From IMG/VR virus record IMGVR_UViG_3300008963_000031, positions 1-24,604 of that record: DNA of 24,604 nucleotides; one strand, written 5' to 3'. The position numbers were made by a program, and so were the translations under genes. This document shows positions 1 through 5,522 of this stretch, piece by piece. The stretch is from a virus. The first letter of the stretch is position 1. Each line of letters begins with the position of its first letter. Below the pieces are notes generated by a model, which saw nothing but the letters and a program-made list of their open reading frames with translations, searched no databases and was not told the origin of the DNA.

Positions 1-348
1 CCACTTTATCAACAAAGAGTTAGCGCCTACGAACAAGCCATAGCTAACGGCCAGATCAACTCTACATCAATTAAACAATTCCGCTCAGATGATAACGCAG
101 CACTAGAGAGTATCGCTAAATCTATCGATGAAAACTGCGTAAACGTGAAAGAGACAAACAACATAGACGACAACGCGTATTACTTATGTAATAACATCAG
201 TTCGACTTACAAAACCACGTTAAGAATACTTAGCCTAAATTCTGAAGGGTACGCGATAAAAGCAGATGGTTACGATAAGAAAACATTTGAAGACGCTTTA
301 AACCAGGCTAAATACGCTGGCCAACGCATTGTAGACATGAAGAAGTAA
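1..348 (+). CDS. 3' part of an unrecognised protein
   Basis: The reading frame is open from the first base of the window to a TAA at 346-348, so the true start lies upstream of the window. An in-frame GTG at 145 exists but has no convincing ribosome site, and the upstream codons read as ordinary protein. The visible 115 residues are hydrophilic, rich in Asn, Asp and Lys, with two cysteines about 21 residues apart (in ENCVN and YLCNN) and no membrane segment in the visible part. I do not recognise a family. It lies tail to tail with the minus-strand gene ending at 399, with the palindrome at 356-392 between them. On a circular phage map this would be whatever follows the tail genes, so a morphogenesis or accessory role is possible but unproven. 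Confidence 0.6.
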   Translation, partial: PLYQQRVSAYEQAIANGQINSTSIKQFRSDDNAALESIAKSIDENCVNVKETNNIDDNAYYLCNNISSTYKTTLRILSLNSEGYAIKADGYDKKTFEDALNQAKYAGQRIVDMKK

Positions 349-349
349 C

Positions 350-398
350 GCATTACATTATATGCAATGCATATTAAGCATTGCATATAATGCATTAC
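350..398. repeat. Perfect inverted repeat flanked by GCATTAC direct repeats
   Basis: Arms CATTATATGCAATGC (356-370) and GCATTGCATATAATG (378-392) are perfect 15-bp complements around a 7-nt loop. GCATTAC occurs directly on both sides (350-356 and 392-398). The site lies between two convergent genes, so it could act as a bidirectional terminator. However, it is AT-rich and lacks a good T tract, and its 12-mer TATGCAATGCAT recurs exactly at 1878-1889. A protein-binding site is therefore at least as likely. Confidence 0.7.
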
Positions 399-749
399 TT
401 AATGCGGTCTATAATCATGTTTTAGTTTCATAAAAACACTCAAACGCTCTAAATAGCTATCCATACTTGCTTTATTACTATCTGGAACGCAAGAATCATC
501 ATAAAAATAAAACACATCAAGATTTTCTAGATCTGGCTTATGAGCAATTTTTAGCACCTTTGTGCGTGTTAATCCTTTTATCGGTACAGCATAATTCGCA
601 TAATCAACATAATCGCCTTTCATACCTAACGGTTTATAGTGTCGATTAAGGACAACATAATAGTTTTTCTTGGATCGATAACGCCTATCTGATTTGTCAA
701 AAGTAATCTTTTGCACACAGTAAGGCATAAAAAGCCATCTAACGGACAC
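399..749 (-). CDS. Hypothetical protein, small basic-aromatic
   Basis: 116 residues, starting at a GTG (747-749) that sits one base past the TAG stop of the upstream gene. A strong GAGGGGG at 754-760 gives good Shine-Dalgarno spacing, so translation is probably coupled to the gene before it. An internal ATG eight codons in has no ribosome site. The protein is rich in Tyr, Lys and Arg, starts with a beta-strand-like stretch and ends in a helical, charged tail. No signal peptide, membrane segment or recognisable motif is seen. It is the last gene of a minus-strand three-gene run (1755 to 399). Function not recognised; a phage accessory or early protein is likely from context only. Confidence 0.65.
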   Translation of the reverse strand: MSVRWLFMPYCVQKITFDKSDRRYRSKKNYYVVLNRHYKPLGMKGDYVDYANYAVPIKGLTRTKVLKIAHKPDLENLDVFYFYDDSCVPDSNKASMDSYLERLSVFMKLKHDYRPH

Positions 750-750
750 A

Positions 751-1029
751 CTACCCCCTCATTAATGATTGCTGGCCATTTAGCAGCATTAGCAACCGTT
801 GCCACTTATCATCGGGCATCGGCCTATAAGAATCATTCATTGCATACCAACGCCGCATAGTACGCGTACTTGCTTCAGTTGGAGGCATATTAAGACAAAG
901 ACAAACCCCAGGCCATGTAGTATCTAATCGTGATCTTAAATCGTTAAGATACGCTTTGACCTTTTCCGGCGTTTGTTGTTCGCACTCAATGGTAATTACA
1001 CCAGTAATATTTTTTATTACCAGAGACAT
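751..1029 (-). CDS. Small protein with possible HTH segment
   Basis: 92 residues from an ATG at 1027-1029 with GAGG a few bases upstream. The N-terminal third reads as two strands and a helix. The stretch around residues 51-83 (ASTRTMRRWYAMND followed by MPDDKWQRLL) resembles the pattern of small phage regulators in which a recognition helix with RT-RRW is followed by a P-x-x-KW-x-LL helix. On that basis I suggest a DNA-binding role, with low certainty. It sits second in a minus-strand operon, separated from the gene before it by a short GC-rich hairpin and followed at one-base distance by the gene at 399-749. It could equally be an unrelated small phage protein. Confidence 0.6.
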   Translation of the reverse strand: MSLVIKNITGVITIECEQQTPEKVKAYLNDLRSRLDTTWPGVCLCLNMPPTEASTRTMRRWYAMNDSYRPMPDDKWQRLLMLLNGQQSLMRG

Positions 1030-1042
1030 AAAACCTCAATTA

Positions 1043-1058
1043 AGGGGCTTTCGCCCCT
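1043..1058 (-). other. Short GNRA-loop hairpin between two operon genes
   Basis: On the minus strand, AGGGGC and GCCCCT flank a GAAA loop. This is a 6-bp GC-rich stem with a classic stable tetraloop that overlaps the TAG stop of the upstream gene. Only a broken T-rich stretch follows (TTAATTGAGGTTTT), so it looks more like an attenuating terminator or an mRNA-stabilising hairpin than a full terminator. Confidence 0.5.
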
Positions 1059-1755
1059 AGTTAATAACCAATTCACCTGTAACCCCTCGTGCTAAGTAGT
1101 CAAGGAAATGGAAAATATTTCCATTCTTAAAGTCAATCTTTGATAGGTTGCTTTTAATTTGGTTACGATACTCTGGCATCGAGTCTAACGACTTTAGCAA
1201 CATGCCGTAGGTGTAACCGAAGTGGCCAGGCAATGAAATTTCATCGTCCAGTTCGCGCCCCTTTTCTTCGATCATTGTTTTAGTGAAGTGGTAAAAGTCG
1301 GATTCGGTGTTTACCGCTACTTTCTCTTCAACTGGTAAACTTTCGGACTCGACACGGTCAGAGCGGTTAAGTGGAGAAATAAAACCAGACTCGATAAACG
1401 CTTTAACAGCTGCGTAAGACATACGCGGCTTTTCTTCTTTCTTAACTACTTCGATTTCCTCAACTTGAACCGGTGCAAATGTGATATTGAAGTAACCACG
1501 GAAAGCACTAACGTATAGCTCTACTGGCTGGCCTTCGTCGTCGCACACTAGACGGATAGTTTCAATCTTTGAGTAATTGTCAGCAATGAACTTGATAACG
1601 AATTCAGCGCTAACCTGACGAGCATCATCATACGTATAGCAATCTGACATCATATCGAAAGAGTAGTGATTGTATTCAATGTGAGTAGCTAGATCTAAAA
1701 GAGCAGCAATTTTTTTAGAAGCGTTTTTGCGGATTGAGCCAGTTTTGTAAGTCAT
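1057..1755 (-). CDS. Hypothetical protein, first gene of a repeat-controlled operon
   Basis: 232 residues if translation starts at the ATG at 1753-1755, preceded on the minus strand by an AGGATAGGA stretch at suitable distance. The frame stays open up to 1842, but the first ATG there falls inside the promoter palindrome, so the shorter form is preferred. The N-terminal part (residues 1-90) looks like a compact mixed domain, then comes a charged Glu/Lys/Val linker around residues 95-110. The C-terminal part (from about 145) looks helical and acidic. No catalytic motif or membrane segment was recognised. It leads the operon 1755-399. Its promoter overlaps one of the repeat sites that recur upstream of parA, so it may belong to the same regulon. 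Confidence 0.65.
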   Translation of the reverse strand: MTYKTGSIRKNASKKIAALLDLATHIEYNHYSFDMMSDCYTYDDARQVSAEFVIKFIADNYSKIETIRLVCDDEGQPVELYVSAFRGYFNITFAPVQVEEIEVVKKEEKPRMSYAAVKAFIESGFISPLNRSDRVESESLPVEEKVAVNTESDFYHFTKTMIEEKGRELDDEISLPGHFGYTYGMLLKSLDSMPEYRNQIKSNLSKIDFKNGNIFHFLDYLARGVTGELVIN

Positions 1756-1818
1756 GTTATCGATTCCTATCCTATCGGGTAACGGCCAATCCGCCCCCTG
1801 TCTTGTTTCGATGTAGGT

Positions 1819-1847
1819 ATAGTACACAACAACAAAAAGCATTGCAA
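1819..1847 (-). promoter_or_regulatory. Sigma70-type promoter overlapping a palindrome
   Basis: On the minus strand TTGCAA (1842-1847) is followed after 17 bases by TACTAT (1819-1824), a fair sigma70 match reading toward the gene at 1755. The -35 box lies inside the left arm of the perfect palindrome at 1834-1864, the geometry expected for a repressor operator. Confidence 0.45.
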
Positions 1848-1891
1848 CTATTGCAATGCTTTTTTTGCATTACTTTTTATGCAATGCATTA
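1834..1891. repeat. Palindrome and GCATTAC/GCAATGC motif cluster
   Basis: AAAAAGCATTGCAA (1834-1847) and TTGCAATGCTTTTT (1851-1864) form perfect 14-bp arms around a 3-nt loop. They are followed by TTTTTGCATTAC (1862-1873) and TATGCAATGCAT (1878-1889). The first 12-mer recurs exactly upstream of parA (6043-6054), and the second recurs at 361-372. The cluster overlaps the promoter of the 1755 operon and the end of the gene at 1889-2068, where the hairpin plus T tract could also serve as that gene's terminator. Confidence 0.7.
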
Positions 1892-2068
1892 AAGCTCAAT
1901 GTTAGTCTTGGTGATCTCACCATCGCTGTTCATATGTATAGTGACTTCATCATCGAACACAATGATCACGCTACCATCCTCATAGGTAAAGACCTCGATA
2001 CAATCAAAACCCTGTGCCTGTTCAAATATCTTCTTAGCAGACACTTTCACCACTTTATCTATCTTCAT
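1889..2068 (-). CDS. Small hypothetical protein
   Basis: 59 residues from the ATG at 2066-2068, with AAGG nine bases upstream. A TTG six codons earlier is a poorer start. The sequence begins with a Lys-rich helix-like segment (residues 1-20) and continues as an acidic, strand-rich half with alternating hydrophobic residues (EVFTYEDGSVIIVFDDEVTI). This suggests a small alpha-plus-beta domain. No family recognised. Its stop codon lies within the repeat cluster at 1834-1891. It is transcribed in the same direction as the 1755 operon, but the palindrome separates the two. Confidence 0.55.
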   Translation of the reverse strand: MKIDKVVKVSAKKIFEQAQGFDCIEVFTYEDGSVIIVFDDEVTIHMNSDGEITKTNIEL

Positions 2069-2086
2069 TAAAACTACCTTATTCAA

Positions 2087-2457
2087 TATACAAGACCGCT
2101 ACAGGCTGAGCGGAAAACGAAAGAAATTTTCGGCGAAAAAACAACTCATCCCCCCCCACCTCCGAGCTTTAGCAACCTTTTAACGCGAAAAATGATTTAT
2201 TTGCAAACCACGCCGCCACATACCGCCGTACAAGGGCTTACAGCGACCAACCCGAGTCCCGATACTTTTCAAAATTGCACTTCTTAGAAAGCGTTCTAGG
2301 CGGCATTCTAGCGGCCATCAATATAAGTGATTGAAACTCTAGGGAGAATTTTTTTTCGAGCATTCCTAAGCTTCAAAATGAACATTTCTATAGTTCTGTA
2401 AGAAGAAGCTTATTTGCACTTACTTTTCAACAACTTATACCCTATAAGAAAGAATTT
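2087..2457. other. Non-coding 370-bp region, candidate origin, cos or control site
   Basis: No convincing gene on either strand. Visible elements are: an imperfect dyad CCGCT...AGCGG (2096-2113); a run of eight C (2150-2157); GCCGCC/ACCGCC repeats around 2211-2228; TAGAA-N4-TTCTA followed by TTCTAGGCGG and TTCTAGCGG (2286-2314); an AT tract (2349-2356); the 16-mer TTCCTAAGCTTCAAAA (2363-2378), which recurs inverted at 5632-5647; and a perfect dyad CTTATA-CCC-TATAAG (2434-2448). The repeat density is what an origin, cos site or complex operator would show. I cannot tell which. Confidence 0.4.
2363..2378 (+). repeat. Left copy of a 16-bp inverted repeat pair
   Basis: TTCCTAAGCTTCAAAA here is the exact reverse complement of 5632-5647. 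The two copies bracket the block that carries the two small genes, the hairpin region, repA and the CI/Cro-like switch. Confidence 0.75.
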
Positions 2458-2763
2458 CTATTTTTCAAAAGAAGGGTAACGCAATGGTAAACGAATAGTA
2501 AGCTCTCGATACTCACGAACTTGTAATTGCAAACCATCCGTGAGTTTCAACATACGGTATGTATGTTTTTTATACCTTAGTGGCTTTTCTAGTTCTTTAA
2601 CCATGACTCCTATTTCAACAGGTATGTTATGGAAAATGAAATCCGACATTTTGACCATGCTTGTTTTTGGCACACTGATATACAACACTCCAAATTGTTC
2701 CAAAATTTCACCGCGCCAAATGCCACTATTTTTTAGCGCCTGTATTAATTTTTCCGATGTCAT
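2458..2763 (-). CDS. Hypothetical protein coupled to an HTH-like gene
   Basis: 101 residues. The start is the ATG at 2761-2763, because AAGGAG lies seven to eight bases upstream; the longer frame to 2805 has no such site. The gene begins inside the end of the upstream gene (38-bp overlap), so the two are translationally coupled. The N-terminal helix (SEKLIQALKNSG) is followed by strand-rich sequence with hydrophobic alternation, and the C-terminus is Arg/Leu-rich. No recognised motif. It could be the second half of a two-gene regulatory or defence pair with the gene at 2726-3031. This pairing is inference from the overlap alone. Confidence 0.6.
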   Translation of the reverse strand: MTSEKLIQALKNSGIWRGEILEQFGVLYISVPKTSMVKMSDFIFHNIPVEIGVMVKELEKPLRYKKHTYRMLKLTDGLQLQVREYRELTIRLPLRYPSFEK

Positions 2764-3031
2764 TCGTGATCTCCTTCTTACAAATCCGGCAATACTTATC
2801 GCCACTATCTAGCGTTGAAATTTCATGTTGGCAAAGTGACTGTATCAATTCTTTTGCTGCGAGTTCGGCGGCCGTTCCACTTATGGCCAGCGCGATAAGT
2901 TCCGAGAACTTGGGTTCATACGTTCCACTTCTTCTATCTTTAACCGCACCTTCACTAATTCCAAGATACAAACCACATTCGATATTTTTAAAACCAGCAG
3001 CCCTTTGAAGTTCGATAAATATTTCTTTCAT
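2726..3031 (-). CDS. Small HTH-like protein with C-terminal Cys/His cluster
   Basis: 101 residues from the ATG at 3029-3031; the frame extends to 3082, but those codons cover the probable promoter. Residues 1-45 read as a helix-turn-helix of the phage-repressor kind: helix, then LGISEGAVKDRRSG as turn and recognition helix, then YEPKFSELIALA. The C-terminal third has C-x-H and later C-x-x-C (LCQHE and YCRICKK), a plausible zinc site, though the arrangement is not one I can name. A 13-bp perfect dyad (3052-3064) lies just upstream, consistent with autoregulation. It heads a two-gene unit with 2458-2763. A DNA-binding regulator is the most likely role. Confidence 0.6.
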   Translation of the reverse strand: MKEIFIELQRAAGFKNIECGLYLGISEGAVKDRRSGTYEPKFSELIALAISGTAAELAAKELIQSLCQHEISTLDSGDKYCRICKKEITNDIGKINTGAKK

Positions 3032-3051
3032 CTTAACCACTTTTATTTTTA

Positions 3052-3064
3052 GTTGGAATCCAAC
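3052..3064. promoter_or_regulatory. GTTGGA-A-TCCAAC operator-like dyad
   Basis: A perfect 6-bp inverted repeat with a one-base centre lies 21 bases before the start of the HTH-like gene. An AT-rich stretch containing TATTAT on the minus strand lies just beyond it. The position fits an operator between promoter and start codon. Confidence 0.45.
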
Positions 3065-3129
3065 CAAAAATAATAATATCACAATTTACACAAAATTTCG
3101 CCAAGACTAGCCCTGCTAGACCAGGGGGT

Positions 3130-3289
3130 GTCGGGGGCTTGCCCCTGACGGGGCGCTGAAGTTTCCTAACGCAAAATTGTATAGAGCTTTGCTGACCATC
3201 TATAACGCGTTAGGCGTCAGTTCGCTTGCGAACAAGATACGCCGCTTCCGAACTAGTATCATCCGGCTTGTGGGGACTTGTCCCCACAA
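3130..3289. other. Three CTTG-loop hairpins, oriT-like region
   Basis: Three hairpins share the same CTTG loop: 3130-3149 (stem GTCGGGGG with CCCCTGAC, one G-T pair), 3220-3233 (GTTCG/CGAAC) and 3268-3289 (TTGTGGGGA/TCCCCACAA). Between the first two, CCTAACGC (3165-3172) pairs with GCGTTAGG (3207-3214), with TATAGA/TCTATA inside. The segment is GC-richer than its surroundings and holds no convincing gene. The GGGGGTGTCGGGG...CCCCTGAC layout reminds me of mobilisation origins next to MobA/MobL relaxase genes, but no relaxase is present in the window. The oriT idea is a tentative inference. Confidence 0.4.
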
Positions 3290-3447
3290 TGCACAGGAGA
3301 ACTGCACTAATGACCAAATTATATTTAGATAGATAATCAAAGAGAGATATTGCAATAAAAATTGCTGAAGTTGAATCAAACATCAGAACACCAGTTGCAT
3401 TATATGTATATAGATAGAAGAACCGGCACAGATACACACAGCGCTAC
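3290..3447 (+). other. Interrupted reading frame after the hairpins
   Basis: AGGAG at 3296-3300 lies ten bases before an ATG at 3310, which opens a frame of eight codons to a TAA. The same frame continues for a further 26 sense codons to a TAG (3416-3418). This could be a short leader peptide or the decayed start of a gene that once followed the hairpin region, as mobilisation genes do. TTGCATTATATG at 3395-3406 also resembles the inverted-repeat motif near 384-394. Low certainty. Confidence 0.25.
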
Positions 3448-3451
3448 TCAA

Positions 3452-3493
3452 ATGGATCAAAAAATGGATCAAAAAATGGATCAAAAAATGGAT
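3452..3493 (+). repeat. 12-bp tandem repeat with GATC in each unit
   Basis: ATGGATCAAAAA is repeated three times exactly (3452-3487) and followed by a half unit ATGGAT (3488-3493). Each full unit carries one GATC Dam site. It lies downstream of repA, beyond its terminator, where it could be an iteron-like or Dam-controlled origin element. Read as protein it encodes Met-Asp-Gln-Lys repeats in a frame that begins after a TAA at 3356 and ends at a TGA just past 3500. There is no ribosome site, so a DNA role is favoured. Confidence 0.75.
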
Positions 3494-3572
3494 GTGCAAT
3501 ATTGAGTATCTAACTATTATTTGCTACTATATCTGGGTGGAAATTTGCCTTACATATAGAAATTAGTCAACG

Positions 3573-3623
3573 AAAAAAGCGTAGCCACTAAGTCTGTTAT
3601 AGATTAGTTGGGTACGCTTTTTT
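3573..3623 (-). terminator. Terminator downstream of repA
   Basis: AAAAAAGCGTA (3573-3583) and TACGCTTTTTT (3613-3623) are perfect complements. The stem extends imperfectly through GCCACTAA and TTAGTTGG to a loop of about 10 bases. An A tract on one side and a T tract on the other make it usable in either direction. It lies 25 bp after the repA stop codon. Confidence 0.75.
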
Positions 3624-3647
3624 ATTGGTTATTTTTACGGCTACGAC

Positions 3648-4478
3648 TTAGCCTGGCGGCGCTTCAGTCCATCCAGAAGCTTTTAGACGACGAAGAACAA
3701 GATAATTAAGATCAGCTTCACTCATCGCTTGGAACTCAGCAACGTTATATTCTCGCTTAATCTGGCTAATAATCATTGCTATTGCTTCATCGCGAGTCTT
3801 ACAGCGCTTAAGCGCAGCTGACGAACGAAAGCCTAGTTTTAAGCTTAATCTTTCTGTGTGCTTCTTAAAGGCATAACCGTAAACACGATCACGCACCTCT
3901 AGAAGCGCTTCTTTCAAAGTTAATTTGCTTTTTTCTAGTGCTTTTTGGTGTGCTTCGAAAATTTCATCAACAAGACCTTGCGCACATCGGCGCTCGAAGA
4001 ACTTGTTAGTTACGCGAAGAACGCGAGGTAGGTAAACGCCAGTGTTGGGTATAACCTGGCCGTTATCATCAACTAGGTTAGGTTTGCGAACCAAACCAGC
4101 TTTAGGATCATTAGAAGAGGCTTTCCCAGGGAAAGCCTCTTCTAATTCGCCCAACTCAATGAGATCGTGCAAATGTCTGCTTACCGTTGATTTATCAACG
4201 CCTACTTTATCAGCATACTGTGCAATGGTTCCCGCCGTGCAAAATGTAAACGTTTTTAGATCGAGATTGTCCGTAATACACAACATTAGGTTAGTCATGT
4301 TTTTACGCTTGATTCTGTTGGGGTAGGATTTGCCGATCGCGAACCAACGGCGAGCATAACCAGCATAGTATGCAAAGGCACCGTCAGAAAAGGATCTACA
4401 CGCTTTCCATAAACAAGAGGGCTTTTGTCTTACCTCAAAGTCATAGTTAGCGATGCTGTCAAAAGAGATTTGCGCCAT
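3648..4478 (-). CDS. repA: IncFII-type plasmid replication initiator RepA
   Basis: 276 residues, close to the roughly 285 of IncFII RepA. Residues 81-110 form a winged-helix recognition segment (AGTIAQYADKVGVDKSTVSRHL). These are followed by GVYLPRVLRVTNKFFE, matching the IncFII pattern where a similar HTH is followed by a CYIP-type strand and a long Lys/Arg-rich helical C-terminus. The C-terminal half here (from about 165) is likewise helical and basic. The inferred role is to bind the origin and recruit host replication proteins for theta replication of the prophage-plasmid. It starts 9 bp after the stop of the Cro-like gene with only a weak ribosome site, so translational coupling is likely. 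No CopA/Tap-style leader is visible. Odd: codons 112-123 are an almost perfect DNA palindrome. The family call is from memory; a divergent winged-helix initiator of another class remains possible. Confidence 0.7.
   Translation of the reverse strand: MAQISFDSIANYDFEVRQKPSCLWKACRSFSDGAFAYYAGYARRWFAIGKSYPNRIKRKNMTNLMLCITDNLDLKTFTFCTAGTIAQYADKVGVDKSTVSRHLHDLIELGELEEAFPGKASSNDPKAGLVRKPNLVDDNGQVIPNTGVYLPRVLRVTNKFFERRCAQGLVDEIFEAHQKALEKSKLTLKEALLEVRDRVYGYAFKKHTERLSLKLGFRSSAALKRCKTRDEAIAMIISQIKREYNVAEFQAMSEADLNYLVLRRLKASGWTEAPPG
4111..4145. repeat. 35-bp perfect palindrome inside repA
   Basis: TTAGAAGAGGCTTTCC (4111-4126) and GGAAAGCCTCTTCTAA (4130-4145) are perfect 16-bp complements around a 3-nt loop. 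The palindrome lies in frame at codons 112-123, encoding LEEAFPGKASSN, between the winged helix and the following strand. This is where IncFII RepA proteins are shorter. As RNA it would form a strong stem-loop. Confidence 0.85.
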
Positions 4479-4487
4479 AAACTATAA

Positions 4488-5000
4488 CTATCCAGGCATA
4501 AACATTTTGTTAATTACGACTGGATCAATGCTTCCTCTTTCTATAAGAAGATCAAAATCTATTGGCGATATAGTTGTTTCCTGGCTGCCTAGCAGCTGCC
4601 CCCAAACAAATAGTGTTGAAGTGACAATCTCACTCATACCAAATACCTTTGCTAGATCACATAAAGAAATCATAGCACCTTTGTAATTATCTACACTTTC
4701 GCCATTGGCTTTGGAAATGTTAGCTTTTTCAATAACATGACTAGCAATCAAAAAAATAGCATCGTTTAGGTCGGGAATAAATTGCTTATCAGAAGAGTGC
4801 GACTTACGATAACCAGCGAACAATTCTGGCGATACTTCGCAACGAGAAACACCCGTAGCACGTTCGAAATCTAACAACCTATTTGCTGGAACATGCTCTT
4901 TTTTCATATAATTAGCAACGGCGGTTAGTGTAACCCCCATTTTCTCGCTAACGATCTTCTGACCGCCGGCACTTATCACTGCATCACTAACAACACCCAT
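4488..5000 (-). CDS. YdaS/Cro-like regulator upstream of repA
   Basis: 170 residues from the ATG at 4998-5000, with GGTGG about eight bases upstream. Residues 1-60 closely follow the YdaS/Cro-like HTH pattern: ISAGGQKIVSEKMGVTLTAV, then a VPANRLLDFERATGVSR segment and a SPELF end. The remaining 110 residues are mostly helical and of unknown function, longer than usual for this family. It faces a CI-like gene across a 111-bp operator region, so it is probably the Cro-side member of the switch. It is co-transcribed with repA. YdaS proteins have been described both as toxin-antitoxin partners and as phage Cro-like regulators; context favours the regulator. Confidence 0.7.
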   Translation of the reverse strand: MGVVSDAVISAGGQKIVSEKMGVTLTAVANYMKKEHVPANRLLDFERATGVSRCEVSPELFAGYRKSHSSDKQFIPDLNDAIFLIASHVIEKANISKANGESVDNYKGAMISLCDLAKVFGMSEIVTSTLFVWGQLLGSQETTISPIDFDLLIERGSIDPVVINKMFMPG

Positions 5001-5111
5001 AGTTTAGACCACCATAAACATAATGACCATATAGTACATATTAAAAAAGACTATAGCAAATCAAACATAAAGTTTTTATTATTAAACTATTAGTTTAGTA
5101 GAGGTAGTCTT
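5001..5111. promoter_or_regulatory. Divergent switch region with TAAAC/GTTTA operators
   Basis: The gap between the two divergent regulators carries three related dyads: GTTTA-N8-TAAAC (5003-5020), AAAC-N5-GTTT (about 5064-5076) and TAAACT-ATT-AGTTTA (5083-5097). The region is strongly AT-rich and must hold promoters for both directions. Repeated half-sites of this kind are expected for competing CI-like and Cro-like proteins. Confidence 0.6.
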
Positions 5112-5477
5112 ATGTCATCTTTAGCAGAACGATACAAAAATGCGCGTATTGCAGCTGGGTTATCGCAAGGCGACCTAGCAAAACTGACACATTGCACAAC
5201 AACCGTTATCAGTAAGATCGAAAGAGGTTTAACTAATACACCTAGAAATTTCGCGTTACACGCTAAGTATCTGGGAGTTAGTGAGGTTTACCTTATGTAT
5301 GGCCAAGACATTAGATCTGAGCCAGACATTATCGAGCCAAGCCCACAATATAACGAGTTAAACAAAAACCTACTGATACTAGATCGTAAAGGTCTACTGC
5401 ACGGTGATATATTTCGTGTTATTGAAGGCGCTGTTGCGCTTGCTGTTAGAACAGAAAGCAGACAAGTAGCGAGCTAA
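5112..5477 (+). CDS. CI-like HTH repressor (small)
   Basis: 121 residues from the ATG at 5112, with AGAGG seven bases upstream. Residues 4-60 are a typical Cro/CI-type HTH_3 domain: YKNARIAAGLSQGDLAKLT, then TTTVISKIERG as recognition helix, then a closing helix at AKYLGVSEVYLMYG. The remaining 60 residues lack the Ser/Lys autocleavage domain of LexA-type repressors. It is a short repressor, possibly dimerising through the C-terminal helical part and not directly cleaved by RecA. It is transcribed away from the Cro-like gene and ends in a strong terminator. Inferred role: lysogeny maintenance, possibly with copy control of repA. Confidence 0.75.
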   Translation: MSSLAERYKNARIAAGLSQGDLAKLTHCTTTVISKIERGLTNTPRNFALHAKYLGVSEVYLMYGQDIRSEPDIIEPSPQYNELNKNLLILDRKGLLHGDIFRVIEGAVALAVRTESRQVAS

Positions 5478-5491
5478 CCCAAGAACGCTTT

Positions 5492-5522
5492 AAAAGCCCA
5501 GGCCATATGCCTGGGCTTTTTT
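5492..5522 (+). terminator. Rho-independent terminator after the CI-like gene
   Basis: AAAAGCCCAGGC (5492-5503) and GCCTGGGCTTTT (5509-5520) pair perfectly around CATAT, followed by further T. It lies 14 bp after the stop codon. Confidence 0.9.

Noticed and set aside
1057-1842. 261-residue version of the gene at 1057-1755
   Set aside because: The upstream start lies inside the promoter palindrome and the extra N-terminus is poor. The ATG at 1755 has a ribosome site.
2150-2157. C8 homopolymer as a phase-variation switch
   Set aside because: It lies in a non-coding region with no gene start or promoter that a length change would obviously affect.
2087-2457. Confident assignment as cos site or replication origin
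   Set aside because: Repeats and dyads are present, but I see no DnaA box and no match to known P2 cos core. Left as an undetermined control region.
3210-3437. 75-residue minus-strand frame with a hydrophobic middle
   Set aside because: It runs through two of the CTTG hairpins, has no ribosome site at its GTG or internal ATG, and its composition reflects the structured DNA. Not called as a gene.
3452-3493. Possible CRISPR array
   Set aside because: Units are 12 bp, perfectly tandem, and have no spacers. It is a simple tandem repeat.
4488-5000. YdaS-type toxin-antitoxin component
   Set aside because: No YdaT-like partner is next to it. Its place opposite a CI-like gene and before repA fits a Cro-like regulator better.
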